In this document: one piece after another, positions 52,301 through 63,830 of the stretch
Numbering within the stretch: the stretch's first letter is position 1
Layout of the letters: every line of letters starts with the position of its first letter
Program-made: the position numbers and the translations under genes
Source: Odontesthes bonariensis
Lineage: Eukaryota; Chordata; Actinopteri; Atheriniformes; Atherinopsidae
Reading direction: 5' to 3'
Assembly (NCBI RefSeq): GCF_027942865.1
Contig: NC_134509.1
Coordinates: 12,488,017-12,552,016 of the forward strand
DNA: 64,000 nt
The notes under the pieces: model-generated
What the model saw: the letters and a program-made list of their open reading frames with translations, nothing else
The model's database searches: none
What the model was told of the DNA's origin: nothing

Positions 52301-55300
52301 ATCCTCCAATTACTCAGTCCGTCTCAAAGGCTGCAGTCTGCACAAGTCTCGTTTATTTTTCTGTACCACTCTGTCCCAGGTCCTCTTAACGCTTGGCATA
52401 TTTCAACTGAATTTTGTGAAACAGTCAAGCCAAGGCCAAACCAGACTAGGTTCTCAGAGCCATTCCCAAACATTATCGGCCTTTCACAGACAGACGCCGC
52501 GATCTCACCCTGCGTTTGGCCGTGTGACTGTGGGGGGGACAAAAAAGCCTGGCCTTCAGCATCACGTCAGGCATTTACACGATAACGGGGTTAAAGATTG
52601 AAAACTGTATTGATTGCGATGGGATGGAGCCATCTGGATTAAACAGTCATGCGAGTAGGCGTGTTTTAAATGATCTTTGGCCGAATCACAGACGTCTCGC
52701 TTCAGTCAGAGAGCATGCAATCATTGTTAGACCACTGCAAAAGACCCTCTTACTTTAGATTTCAACATATCAAAACCCAAAAGAACTGAGCATTTCTAAG
52801 AAGAAAAGTTGGGACACTGTAGAACGTAAATAAAAATAAAATCTCATAAAACATAAACACTTTTTTTTTTTAAATGGAACATAGAAAACATGTTGAAAGT
52901 GAAACATTTTACAAATTAAATATTCATGGGATTGATAAGCTCATCATGAATCTGACAGTAGCTGAGGTCTCAAAGTTTCCAAGAAAACTCTAAAGCAAAA
53001 CTATTTTGCCAATGCATACGTAAGCAAAGACCAAGGCTAATGCAATTCTAAAGAAAAAATAAAGAAATAGATAGTCATTTCCCCAAAAGATAACATGTTC
53101 ACCTCAAGCCAACGGTAGCTTTTTAGGAAAAGAACATTTTACCAACTCTGATGCACGATGGGAGGAGTGTTATGATATGGGGATCCTTCTCTGTATCAAG
53201 GGCAGCTTTCAGTCAATGGTTTAACTAAGACTTCTGGATCATATCAAAGAGTTACTGAATACAATGTGACAATTTCTGCCCCAAAATTTGAAACTGAAAA
53301 GGAAGTAAACCATTCAACAGGATAATAATAGTCCGAAAACAGCACCAGGAGACATCTCATTAAGAAGAAAAGAAGCTATTATGCACTGGTCTAGCTACGA
53401 TCCATATTTGCACATAAAACATTTTGGAACTGTGTTCAAAGAGGGGTTCATTGTTTCAGCAATGAGGTAACCACGTCGTCACTTACTTGTTCAGCAAGCT
53501 CATTTTAGAGAGTTGACAACACTGTAAAAAGCCCATAAGAAGTTATTTGCTCTAGCCCCTGAAGCCATCCGTTCGCTTCCTTTATCCACAAAATATTCCA
53601 TCAGTTGATATTCCTTGCTTTTATTTGTAAGCCACTACATTTTCAGAACCTGTACGGACCCTTGCGTTCACTGTCGTGCTTTCTAAAGTTGCATTTTCAG
53701 ATTGTTTTCATATCATCTATGTATTCACTGGCAGACTTAATGCCTCACTTGGCCCTGAAGTGCAATTAAAGCCTAAATCGTTCCCATTCACGACACATTT
53801 TGAAATCCATTAGTGACGTAAGCGGGCATTTGTTTGTGGTCTGAAAGTGAAAAAAACATTATCTTTTCATAAAAAGAAAACGTGTAAGGGTGCGATCCGA
53901 CTCACCACGCAGCTTTGATCAGTTTGGCTTTGGGAACAAAAAGCTACTCAACTCAACTGTGCTCAACTAACCACATTAAAAGGAAACAAAATGACACCTC
54001 TAATGAAGAGTAGAAACTATTCATCAGTGAGTCTGTCAAAAGGAAAATAACGTACAACTATTATGATAATAGCATTAATCTTTTTCAAGCAACGTGTTCC
54101 AATCTCAAATGAAAGTTTCACGTGATGGAGGATCTCTTACACATCCAAAGAGACTCACTCACCTGGGCAGATTCATCGTAGTTTGGGTCCCGTACGTCCG
54201 GTTCTTCAACTTCATAAACCATCCCTGCGGCCCCCCAAACTCCTTTTCCACCTGCCCCACCTGAAAATAACCACACGTGCAACAAATCAAATTTTTTGGG
54301 GGAAGTTCACCGATATAACTTGTGGAGGAGGCACGGCGCCCGTATCACTTTGTGCAGCTAATGAAAGGTAAGCTGGGACACACTTAGTTCACAATAAGCA
54401 CATATTTAACTGTGCGCACACACACATCACAGACACCAAAAGCTCTCAAAAGTTCATGTTGTAATCAGTCCCATCCCCCACCTATCATGAATCACTTGGT
54501 AACAGTTTTGTCATTTGAAAAAAGACGCTTCCAAGCACACAGAAGTAGTCTGTTGAGTGCTATTTATAATCATCACAGACCGAGGCCATGGTCCTCACCT
54601 ATAGAGCGTGTGGTGCTCTGCTCTATGACTGACAAATGTACCTTTTTTCGGCAGGCCCCTCCCTTTGCCTGTCCTGGATTTGCGGTCGTTGGTGTTGATT
54701 TTGCCCTTTGGACTGTGCGGGTCACCTCCTGCCAGATCTCCTGACTCAGAGAAGGACTCGCTGGTGGAGTTGCGGGATGAGGACTTGCGCAGGCGGCGTT
54801 TGGCTTTGGCTTTCAGACGCGCCTCGTGGAGTGCTTTCTCCTGGGGCGTCCAGTTGCCGTTGATCTCGGCATCGTTCAACGCCTCGTCGTCGTCACTGTA
54901 GGGATGGCTGGCCTCCGCCAGGTTACGATCCAGAGTAAGCATTCCTGTGGTGAGACAGCAGGAAGAGCCGATATCCTGTTGACAACCTGATTTGCTCTGT
55001 GCAAAAGGGAACACTGATAAAGGATGCAAACTATGTTGCATAATAGCTGCAATAAAATGTGCACATGGGTTTTGTTTTGATCAACTTCGGCTTATCAGTT
55101 AAATTCTGAATAAGCTTAATCGTGACGAATAACTGGCAGCAGGCTGTAATTCAGGTAGTCAAACTATAGAGAAGGCGGTTTATGGCTTCAAATGAATATT
55201 GCTTTAGTGTGGACCTGTGGAAGAATTTACTTTTGGGCTTTAGTGCAACAAGGTCGAGCTTGTTAGTGTAGGTCTGACAGTCACTTAGTGAGGTATGCAG

Positions 55301-58300
55301 TACACGTTTTGGCCACATGGTGTGTTCAAACTTTATGTGGCTTGAGCCCTACAAAAAAAATTAAATAAATAAACATTTGTACTAATGTGATAAAAAGGAC
55401 AGATATTAATAATTTATTCAGGATAAATGATTAATACTCTATAGAAAAAGCGTGCATTTATGTCAAGAAAATACACAAATGGTATCAAAAATCATACAAA
55501 GGCCTAAAAAAGAAATGAAATCCATAATGGTTCATTTCAGGAGTGAAACTAAGTGAGTAAGTAAGTCACTTTTGTCACAGATGAACAGTATCTTCATAGT
55601 TTAAGGGGGAGACAAAACCATAAAATCAATCTTCTGGTTATTTGCAGTTTGGAGAAGCTTGCTGGTGTTACTCTACCATTTTTTTTTATGTCCCTCTTCG
55701 CAAAGTGATTCAAGTTTGTTTTGTTTTTTTGCACAGTTCGCATTGGAAACCACACACAGACATTACCATAGTTTCTCCCTTGTAATTGAACTTCCTATGG
55801 CCAGTCCCCGCTCCCGTTTTTTTTTTTCATCCTGACTGCAGAGCAGGCATGCCCATGTCCTGCATTCGTCAAGCAGCAGCAGCCTCCACCATTCTTGACC
55901 TTTGTGTATTGCAATGCGCAAAAAGGACGGGTGTTGCTCAGTGATCGCGCAGTGGGACCGGATCTCAGAATGAGGAAGAACCACAACGAAGTGCGTCACT
56001 GAATAGCTCCACACTGACAAAAGCCTACACGTTTACTTCTGAGCTGTGCAGCCCAAGAGGAAATGCAAAACCAATACAGACACTAGTTGTGCATTTCTAA
56101 GAACAAGAGATTATTTCACGACGTCCTTTCTACTCTGTGGACATTTTTTGAAGGCTACTCAGCTGGATGCCACTTTTTTTTCTCTCTCTCTCAAGGGGTA
56201 GCTTTAAAATAGTTTCCTTAACACTGCATTGCTCTGCCAGAATGCATACAATGCAAAGCAACGATACTAGCGAGAGCAGAGGGAGGTGTTAAGGCTGTCA
56301 ACAGTTCCAGGATTTGTTGCCCAAGACCACAGAGACTAGTAAGGATAATTTAGTGAGCATTCAGGAAAGAGAAAAGCACTAGAACGTGTAGATCAGCTCT
56401 GAGCAGGAAAGCGATGCTTTCGTATTACTTGCAGGAGACTCCTCTGTGTGTGTCATGGCAGAGTTTTGTACAGCACGCCAAAGGCCACACAACATCTAAA
56501 ACTTTAGACAGAGAGATGATGGGTGGAACGAGCGCACAAATTTGCTCAAGAGGTCGCTCCCCTGCTCTATCGGCAGACACAAGGTGGGCCAAGATGGCCC
56601 TTCACAACCGTGCAATACTCTTCTGTGGGCGTAAAGAAATGCTATATTTAGGGGTCGGGTTAAAGTGAGCAGAAAGACACATAATGAGGCAAGTGGCCCT
56701 GGAGCACAGCTGCAGCCACGGGAGGAGGGAGGGTGCAAAGGGGAGCACATGGTAGAGAAATGCTGGCACCGGGTTTTTTTTTTTTAAGAGTGGACCTGAC
56801 TACATATGGCATGGTTGGATCCATGACTGGTCACATGACAAGTCAGTAGGAGTGAAGGATAGCAGGAATAGGAATGTCCGAGGGTGTAATGAATACTTGG
56901 ATCCCTCATGCATGGCTCCACATGAAACTTTAAGGAGTTGTGGACCTACAGATTACAGGGCATGGAGAAAAGCGCGCAGAGCTGAAGGCAGAATGTCCAA
57001 GCCACAGACAAAGCTGACAGTGTAATACACAAAAACAGATGGCTGCTGCATGTCGTGTTTCCAAGGCTGAAACGATCCAGTTTTAAAAAGTTGCTCAAAA
57101 GATGCAAAACTTCTGCCGAGTCCAAGAAAAGGCAAACGAGGAAGATACTAAAAGCAAGACACCTCCCAGACTTAACCTGTTGTATCAAAAGCAGCGCCAC
57201 ACCCATGGCCTTCGAAATCTGTAAACAGCCAACCATGTGACATCTCCTCCACCCCCAATGTAGGCCACAGGGCCTGCCAGAGTTGTAAATTAGGAACTAA
57301 CCAATGGCAGCAGTCCAAACACTCGACCAGCCAACTGGATCAGAGCACAAAAAAAAAAAAAAAAAAGAAAAAGAAAAGGCAGGAAATTTTTTTTAGCCGT
57401 TTTCCAAGAAAGGACTTGTAAAACAAGGCCAACAAAATGCAGCCAGGCCAACTTAACTTTCCAAACATGTCAAAGATAATGTGGCTCTGTTCTACCGCCG
57501 CTTGACCACGGCTGCCAAAGGGAGTTAAACAACAAAAGGTGGGTCTGTGCGTCTGTCCCCTGAAGCCGCGACAACAAAACTTACATTTGATGTGGGCTCT
57601 GATGCGGCACGTGTGTCAGGGCGCTCCAACACTGGCTTAATAGTTTTTAAAAACCAGCCATCACACTGAGCCAGTTTATACAGAGCCAGATGCAGGCAGG
57701 CCAGCGAGGGACCTCGCCCCTGCATGCCATGTGGGAGGAATCCACAGCCAGCAAAACAGAGCAGCAGCGCTTTGGTGCTAAGTTTTTAGAAATCCATGCA
57801 GTAGCACTGTTTATGAATGAGAAGGGGGTCAGTGGAGCACAGTTTTCACATGATTCTTGGGGGACGGAGCTAGTTTGCTGACGGAGCCTGCTCGCAGCGT
57901 CTCTTTTTTAAACAAACCTGTATACGCAGGTTAGAATTAGAAAGGTTAGAAATTATTATAAGAAAACTGGTTTGCAACGCTCACAGCAGGACGCCTGTAC
58001 ATGTCTTAGAACATGTCCAGAGGCGATTTTAAATAAAGGCGTTTGAGTAAGCCATTTTCATGCAAACGGTCAAATTTGTGATACATTTCTACTCCCAAAG
58101 GCCACGGCTAACTTGCCAAACACATTTGACTGTACTGCTTTTATAAAATCCTGCATATCTCAATGAATGCATCGCCACACATTTGCAAAGACTGCAAGCA
58201 AAGAGTGTATGACATTAACCTTTAAACAACACTCCAGTGTAAACTGCATAATCGCTGGAAGGGTGTGCGGGTATTCCGGCTCGCACAAACAAGGGCTACA

Positions 58301-61300
58301 CAAAGAGAGAGAGTCAGAAACCGTGCATCTATGCAACTTTGAGTTGCTTTTCATACCATTTTTCATATATATATTTTTTTGCACTTCGTTACCTTCTTTG
58401 AATTGTCAAGATTGCGAAACGCTGTCCTGCTTTTCAGTGTCGGTTGCACAATCCGGCACCTACTGAAGGATCACAGAGGAAATAAACATGGTCAAATAAG
58501 CCTCAGCAGTGAGATAAAGGGGAACGAACGGCGAGCAGTCTGTGTTTGGTCCTGTGGCGATTATCTATGACAGGACTCAAAGGGTGTGGATGTCTTTGGG
58601 GTTTAACTGCCATTTCGTTTAATGACAGGGGGCACGGGCAGAATTTCACTTAAACACATGCTCCAGACACACGGCCCTAAGTTGCGTACATATGTTCGCT
58701 TGTGTTTAAAATATACAACAGGAGCAGTGGAAACCGAGTAACAGGCCACACGCAAACCCTAAATAAAAGCTCTGTTTGCTGGCAAACAAAGTACAATGTC
58801 TGCCCCTTTTCTTTCCAAAGTGATACAAACAAGCCAATTTTTTTTCCCGAGCTTGGAGAATGACACTTCTAACGGCTGCAAGATTAGAGCCCCTCAGATA
58901 TAAACAGCAATCCCCCCCCCCCTTTTTTAACAAACAAAATTTATTTTTTATTTTTTTTTTAAAAAAATCAGCAGCCAGCCACCTCCACTGGTGCAGTGTA
59001 GAACACAACTTTGTACGGGTAGTTTGCGCCCTTTCTAAACTGCCAGGCTTAATGCAAGCAGAATTTGTGAGCAAGTACCATGAAAGTGTGTGGGACGCAA
59101 GGGTTAATGAGAAAGGAGCGGCAAAGACTGTAAAAGGGTCTGTGCTCAGCAAGTCACAGAGAGATCGGACCTGACGTTTATGGTAGATGGTTTCTTTCAT
59201 CATGCAGCTGTATTTATCCAAGGAGTTATGCAATGTCCGCACAGGTGGGGCCTTACTCTGCTAGAGGATACAGACCTGCTCCATTTTGCATAAAAGAATC
59301 CAACAGATCAGCGAATCGGCAAGCTAACATTACATTGAGCCAAATATTCTGAACAATTCACAGTAGCCGAAAAGCAGCTCAAAACTAGAAATGATTCATC
59401 CGTCCAACCACATCAACCTGAGAATCAAATAAAACGTCCAACACTGTCAAGTGTTCCGTTTTGCTCAACTGTTGTTTTCAGGCAATTTCGCCTCAAATGC
59501 CGTTTTGGCTGCTGCCCAAATTAAGCCTGAGCAGATAGTTCCCGCATGTGTGAGCCAACAGGGACTCTGCAGACGCGAATTTGGTCCAATCCATGTTCGC
59601 TTTTGGGTCCGCTGCTTCAAAGCTGTGAAAGGCATGTCATTGCAGAACAGCAAAGAGAAGTGGCTAAAGGCCATTCTCCTGCAAAGGCTCTCTTCAAAAC
59701 AGCTGTCCACCTTGTTTCTTCCGCTCCTCGGCCTTCTTTTTCTGGAGCGTTGTCTTCTGAACGGCAGATAAAGCCAGGCGCATGTGCAGCCAGCGCTCTC
59801 GGTGCCATTTTACTCAGACAAAGACTCGCAGATGACAAAATTTATGTCAAGCGGGCCTCACACTTGGGCCGCTACTGAACCTAAGAACTGCCGTTAATAA
59901 TGTAACACTTAGGGCTGTCAGTGGCGTGTTTGTGTGTGTGTGTGTGGATGCTTGATTGGACCACGAGCTTCAGTTGAAGTTAAAAGGCACGTGTCGTTTG
60001 CTTTGCACTCTGGTAACTTTACAACACAGTCCGGCAAATGAACCGATATGCTGCAGTAAACTCCAGTTGTGACTTGTGATGATAAATGGGGACATCCTTA
60101 CAGTCTGACCATTTGAGAAGAACTCCCGTTTGACAGGACTAACCTCCCCTTAGAGTCCAGGTTGACCCACATTGCGAGGACTCGTCTACCCCCTTGTATG
60201 CCAGCCATGGACAAAAGGCCCTTTTACAGTGCGCGTGTCCTCGACAGAAACAGTCTCAACAAGCATTTGCAGCTTGCAGTCTCTTCAGAAGTTCGTGCAG
60301 GAGAGCACGCCTGTGCACAGAGGCACTGGTTGTTTTCACACTTGCACGCTCTCCTACAACCACAACACACTGATTAACCTCCAGCTGGTTGGTTGCAGTG
60401 TACTTTTAGGCAAGATGAAGCCAAATCTGAATATAGGTTCATCAGACAGGTCAAAACTGCGTGTTCTAAATTAACACCAATGACAAGGCTAACAATATAC
60501 GTTAATTACGCAACATGGAGATTATGTAAGGCTTTCCCCACTGGCTCTTGTTGTAGGCCGTACGTGTTGACGTCACCACTTAGCTGAAAGATAAGAGCAC
60601 GGAGCCCATAACCTTACAGGAAAACACGGCTGATTAAAACCATTATTCTACGCCTGTAAGGAGAGGACGTGGGAGCCAATTTGTTGCAAGTGGGCTGGGT
60701 GATGAGGGGCGATTTTTTTTATTGTTTTCTTTTCGTCCTCCAGTGGATCACGGAAATATAATTTCGTGCAATAAGGTGGAGGGGGGGAGATGCAGTGTGT
60801 GTCTAAAAAATAAGCAAACCCAAAGTAACGGGGGGGGGGGACAATAGCACAAGTGGGCCCGTTAGTTACCGAGGATCTGGCAAAAGGAGCGTACACGCGC
60901 GCAGTCAACAGCCGTGCAATCCCTCCTTCCGACATCTGAAACGAGCTGCACGAAACATTTGACTGCGCACGCCTGAGCCCACGCCACTGTCAAAGCGGAA
61001 GTGAGCGCTGTGGCCTCGTCCAATCACAAGCGTGAAAGGGTTAAATGGAAGCGCAGTCGAACGACGACCACAATCACAGCTTCGACTGCGAAAAAAATAA
61101 ATAAACAAGTCAATAAAATAATACCTCACGACGCAGCCTCAGATTGGTGCTACTGCGACTTTTAAAGTGCAAAAAAAATGCGTCGCTACGCACCGTTACC
61201 CCGGTCGTGGTGCTCGGCGTGTGTGTTTGTGTTTGCAGCACATGCTGGAGCATGGCTGGCGCTGCAGCCCATCCCATGCAGGGACAATGGATCGTGCAGG

Positions 61301-61430
61301 GAATCTATTCAGGCTCTGTGGTTACGAACCCCGTACAAATTAAAACCTGCCGCCAGACCCTAGAGATGGAAACCTCGTACTCACCGTCGGCTTGCGGAAC
61401 GCTGGACAACGCTTCCACTTGGGTCGCCAT
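44501..61430 (-). CDS. pdcd4: Programmed cell death 4, eIF4A inhibitor
   Basis: Eleven coding exons, complement(44501..44552, 44876..45015, 45127..45237, 47856..47963, 49658..49772, 49904..50001, 50964..51185, 51361..51474, 54163..54260, 54642..54944, 61385..61430), give 468 aa; human PDCD4 is 469. All introns are GT-AG and in frame. The protein binds eIF4A and blocks its helicase activity, restraining cap-dependent translation. Visible features are EINGNW (42-47), the basic AKAKRRLRKSSSR stretch (61-73), SPKGK, and GKGRGLPKKGGAGGKGVWG. Two MA3 domains follow, at about 156-277 and 318-440. EYFEHGDTKEV and VSLSLEGKASHREL lie in the first, and GDVSEAEHCL and LEVPHFHHELVYE in the second. The eIF4A-contact LDTP (Asp255) and LDVPH are kept. 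The C-terminus has the Akt-type RKRFVSEGD site (Ser459). Exon 1 is short (MATQVEALSSVPQAD), and its intron is 6.4 kb. The gene could be either teleost pdcd4 paralog. Confidence 0.95.
45690..46222 (+). mobile_element. LINE 3' end (L2-like) in a pdcd4 intron
   Basis: The plus strand encodes the usual C-terminal end of these LINEs: NGLGPEYICDMFREYKPSRA, then VQTKHGEAALSCYAANKWNK, LPVEIKLLSN and FKSRLKTF, with a stop at 46010. A 3' UTR follows and ends CTATACAAATAAATTTGACT with a TTGAC-type tail. It is 5'-truncated and sits antisense to pdcd4, between coding exons 9 and 8 (45238-47855). Confidence 0.85.
46223..47855. other. pdcd4 intron sequence without recognised features
   Basis: The rest of the intron between 45238 and 47855. 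A stretch near 47200-47400 has a long minus-strand frame and more CpG than its surroundings, but no family was recognised. Confidence 0.4.
47964..49657 (-). other. pdcd4: pdcd4 intron between exons 7 and 8
   Basis: It is AT-rich and contains a long TG microsatellite (49249-49322). No mobile element was recognised. Confidence 0.7.
49249..49322. repeat. TG microsatellite
   Basis: About 36 TG units with one CG interruption near 49289, inside a pdcd4 intron. It is long enough to be highly variable between individuals. Confidence 0.93.
50002..50963 (-). other. pdcd4: pdcd4 intron between exons 5 and 6
   Basis: T- and A-runs at 50279-50292, 50564 and 50721. No element or nested gene was recognised. 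Confidence 0.7.
51475..54162 (-). other. pdcd4: pdcd4 intron between exons 3 and 4
   Basis: A 2.7-kb intron with an A-run at 52176-52191, a T-run near 52860 and a transposon relic at 53.1-53.4 kb. Confidence 0.7.
53125..53460 (+). mobile_element. Old Tc1/mariner-like transposase relic
   Basis: A plus-strand reading with several stops gives HDGRSVMIWGSFS at about 53154-53193, matching the GGGSVMVWGCFS segment of Tc1-like transposases. Further on, PFNRIIIVRKQHQE looks like a decayed version of the FQQDNDPKHT block. No terminal repeats were found. It lies antisense within a pdcd4 intron. Confidence 0.5.
54945..61384 (-). other. pdcd4: pdcd4 intron 1
   Basis: A 6.4-kb phase-1 intron, donor GACG/GTGAGT, acceptor CTCACCACAG. 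It contains an A-run (57348-57366), C- and T-runs (58912-58926) and a G-run (60830-60840). Its first part near 60.9-61.1 kb is CpG-rich, with a TGCGCACGCC NRF1-like site and a GCGGAAGTGA ETS-like site. This could be an intronic promoter or part of the CpG island. No exon was recognised inside. Confidence 0.75.
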
Positions 61431-61970
61431 GGCGCTCTTCAGTCCCTCCACACGGCGCGCTTCTTCCGTCGAGCTGCCTTCAGTTGCAACGGACTCCCCC
61501 CCCCCAAAAAAGCAAGCCTACACAACAATCTAGTTTAATGCAAGTCTTTAGACCAACAGCAAAGTATGGGACGGGGGGGTGGTGGTGGTTTGGAGAAATA
61601 CTACAGTGCCTCCGACCCTCTTTTTTCCCCTTTCTTGCTGCACGGCCTCTGCTGCTGAAGAGCACAACAACAACAAAAAATATGAAAATTAATTGCAAAA
61701 GACCCTAAAAAATGCTACTGGGTTGAAGGGACACGATGCGAGAGTTTAGCACTCTTCTCAGCGTCAAAGGCTGAAAAGATAAAAATAACGAAGACGGCAG
61801 AGCAGGAAGGAGGGTAACAGGTCGGGTAGGATTTCAGCAAACGGCCAGCAAAGATAAACAAAGTCTGTTTTTAACTTTGCGAGAGCGTTCAGAGGAGTCA
61901 CGTGGAAAGAAATCGCGGATGGGGAGTGGTCAGGAGGAGGGGGTGGGTGCTGGTCCGATCTGACCAATCA
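61431..61970 (-). promoter_or_regulatory. pdcd4: pdcd4 5' UTR and promoter region
   Basis: This lies upstream of the ATG at 61430. On the minus strand it includes an inverted CCAAT box (61964-61968), a perfect E-box with good flanks, CCACGTGAC (61899-61904 core), and GC-rich boxes near 61930-61950. No TATA box was seen, which fits a broadly expressed CpG-type promoter. The start site is not resolved. Confidence 0.5.
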
Positions 61971-62892
61971 CAGAGCCGAAACGTCCACCGTGCCATTCAG
62001 ACGGATGTTGCTCGGTGTTTAGAGTTTCCTTAAACCATTACTAGGACTTAGTCTGTCATTGTTTTCCACATTTCTTCTAATATGCATCATCCCCTCTAAC
62101 CTGTGGCAAAGCTTTAAGTTATTTTTCTGATACGTAACTCGTCGTTTGTTTGTTTTTTTCTCAACCGGTGTCAGTTTTGTGGGTGTAAATTCTAAGATTT
62201 TTACCAGGACACATTTACAATGTCACATTGTTTCTAAGTTCAGTCATTGCACTGTTTTTCGGGAGTGACTGACAAAACAGGGTTTCCTCGGCTTTTTCAT
62301 AATTTTTTTTAGCGCAGTTTGGCTAAGAGCAGTGCACCTGTCTGCAGTTTTTGTGTGTCGACCTTCACCATAGTACTCTTTTCTTGAGATGTTTCTTATT
62401 CTGTGACCTGGGGGTTTGAAATGTTCCTAGGTGGAGGCTTCTACACGTTGCTGCTGGAAAATAGTTTGTTATTTAATTAAAAGACAGAAATATTCTAGGC
62501 ATAAGGAAACGCCGATGCACAACAAGGTGTTTTTGCCATCTGAATTCACACCACTAGATGGTGCTATAAACACATACAGCTATGTTTTTTTGGGAGCCAA
62601 ACAAGCCCTATGGAGTTATTGGTGTTTTTACTATACTTTTAAATGCACTCACTCACTTCCTCGGCATGACTGAAATCTCATGTACTGCTTTCTAGATTTT
62701 TTTTTCTCCTACACCAAAGCCAGTGGCTTCACTTCACATGGGAGTCAGTTAGCTTCTAGGGACTAAAAAGAACTTGTGAGCACTTAGTACTCCAGTTTCC
62801 TCCACTCCCTCTGCACCGTTTTTTTCTAAAAAGTTGTGGTGCCGATAAGAATGTAACTAAAACAGGATACAAGGATTTGCAAATAATCTAAA
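61971..62892. other. AT-rich stretch upstream of pdcd4
   Basis: No coding exon or repeat family was recognised. There is a T-run near 62697. Confidence 0.45.
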
Positions 62893-63439
62893 CTAGGGCT
62901 GGGCGATAATTTTTTTTTAATCTAATTAAACACATGATTTCCCTGAATAATCACGATTAATCGCATTTGTATGCAAAAATTAATTCAAAAGTAGTGTATA
63001 GCTTTTAGTATTTAGTTTTATTTTAAATGTACTGCCATATGAATGAAAGTGCCATAACGTTTGTTGTGCAAACACACTTTTAACATCAGCATTTCTATGT
63101 AGTTTTTATGTAGAAGCCTCGCTCCACTGTTGTTTTCCTTGAATGACTTGCTGGTATCAGTTGTGTGTTTTGCCTTTAAGTGATATTTCAGACTGGAAGT
63201 ACTACGGTGAGAAGACAATTCAACTTGGCAGTGTGTACAGATGACTTTAGTTCTGTCGACTCCGCCGTCTGGAAGAACTTTAAAATGAAAATGGCCGAGT
63301 AAAAGTTCCGTACCCTTCTCCATGTTTGGTGGATCTGCCAATTACTTTCTTTTCCGGTCCCGCAGCAGACAGAAACATACTTTTACAAAATAAAAGCCTG
63401 TGAGTAACAGACTTTTACAATAATAAAATAAATAATAAA

Positions 63440-63582
63440 ACAAGGGTGGTTGTAGTGGGTTGAGCAGGCGCTCCGGTTCGAGTCCTGTGCTGTGTGTCGT
63501 TCCCCCTCTCTCTGCCCCCTGCTTCCTGTCTCTCTGAACTTTCCTATCCATTAAAGGCACAAAAGCCCCCCCCCCAAATTCC
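63440..63582 (+). mobile_element. tRNA-derived SINE
   Basis: A polymerase III B-box, GGTTCGAGTCC, sits at 63475-63485. Next comes the characteristic CCCTCTCTCTGCCCCCTGCT and CTGTCTCTCTGAACTTTCCT body, then CATTAAAGGCACAAAAG ending in a C-run in place of the usual A-tail. The A-box end is weak, so the copy is 5'-decayed. It is inserted in the hAT-like element. Confidence 0.65.
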
Positions 63583-63725
63583 ATCCATCCATCCATTATC
63601 TATACCACTGAATCCGTCGATCGAGTCGCGGGGGGGGGGGGGGGGGGGGGGGGGGGCTGGAGCCTATCCCAGCAGTCAATGGGCGAGAGGCGGGGTACAC
63701 CCTGGACAGGCCGCCAGTCCACCCC
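63583..63725 (+). repeat. Dispersed fish repeat with CCATCCATCC start and long G-run
   Basis: CCATCCATCCATCCATTATC is followed by TATACCACTGAATCC, a 27-base G-run (63630-63656), GGAGCCTATCCCAGCAGTCA and GTACACCCTGGACAGGCCGC. This is the younger counterpart of the repeat at 23.6 kb. It directly abuts the SINE. Confidence 0.75.
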
Positions 63726-63830
63726 CCTAAATTAAAAAAAATATATATATATATATAAATAAATAAAACCTGCGTTAATGCGGGATAAAATATTTATCGG
63801 CGTTAAATAATTAACGGTAACTGCAAAACA

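Larger units (their letters stand above)
62893..63830 (-). mobile_element. hAT-like element with BED-finger frame and nested repeats
   Basis: The left end begins CTAGGGCTGGGCGATAAT, followed by ATTAATCGCATTT-type sequence, a common end of fish hAT-related elements. On the minus strand a frame opening at 63341 (MADPPNMEKGTELLLG) contains VICTHCQVELSS...SSLKYHLKAKH, a BED-type C-x2-C ... H-x4-H finger of hAT transposases. It stops at 63018 without the catalytic domain. Sequence at 63770-63830 again has GTTAATGCGGGA and TTAAATAATTAACGG, like the other end of such elements, but no exact terminal repeat was seen. The boundaries are approximate. Confidence 0.6.

Noticed and set aside
58706..59242. 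178-codon minus-strand frame in pdcd4 intron 1
   Set aside because: It is on the gene's own strand but inside the intron, contains poly-Lys and poly-Gly low-complexity runs and matches no family I know.
61144..61533. 129-codon plus-strand frame at the pdcd4 first exon
   Set aside because: It overlaps the pdcd4 start on the opposite strand. Its hydrophobic Cys/Val stretch comes from a TGTG repeat.
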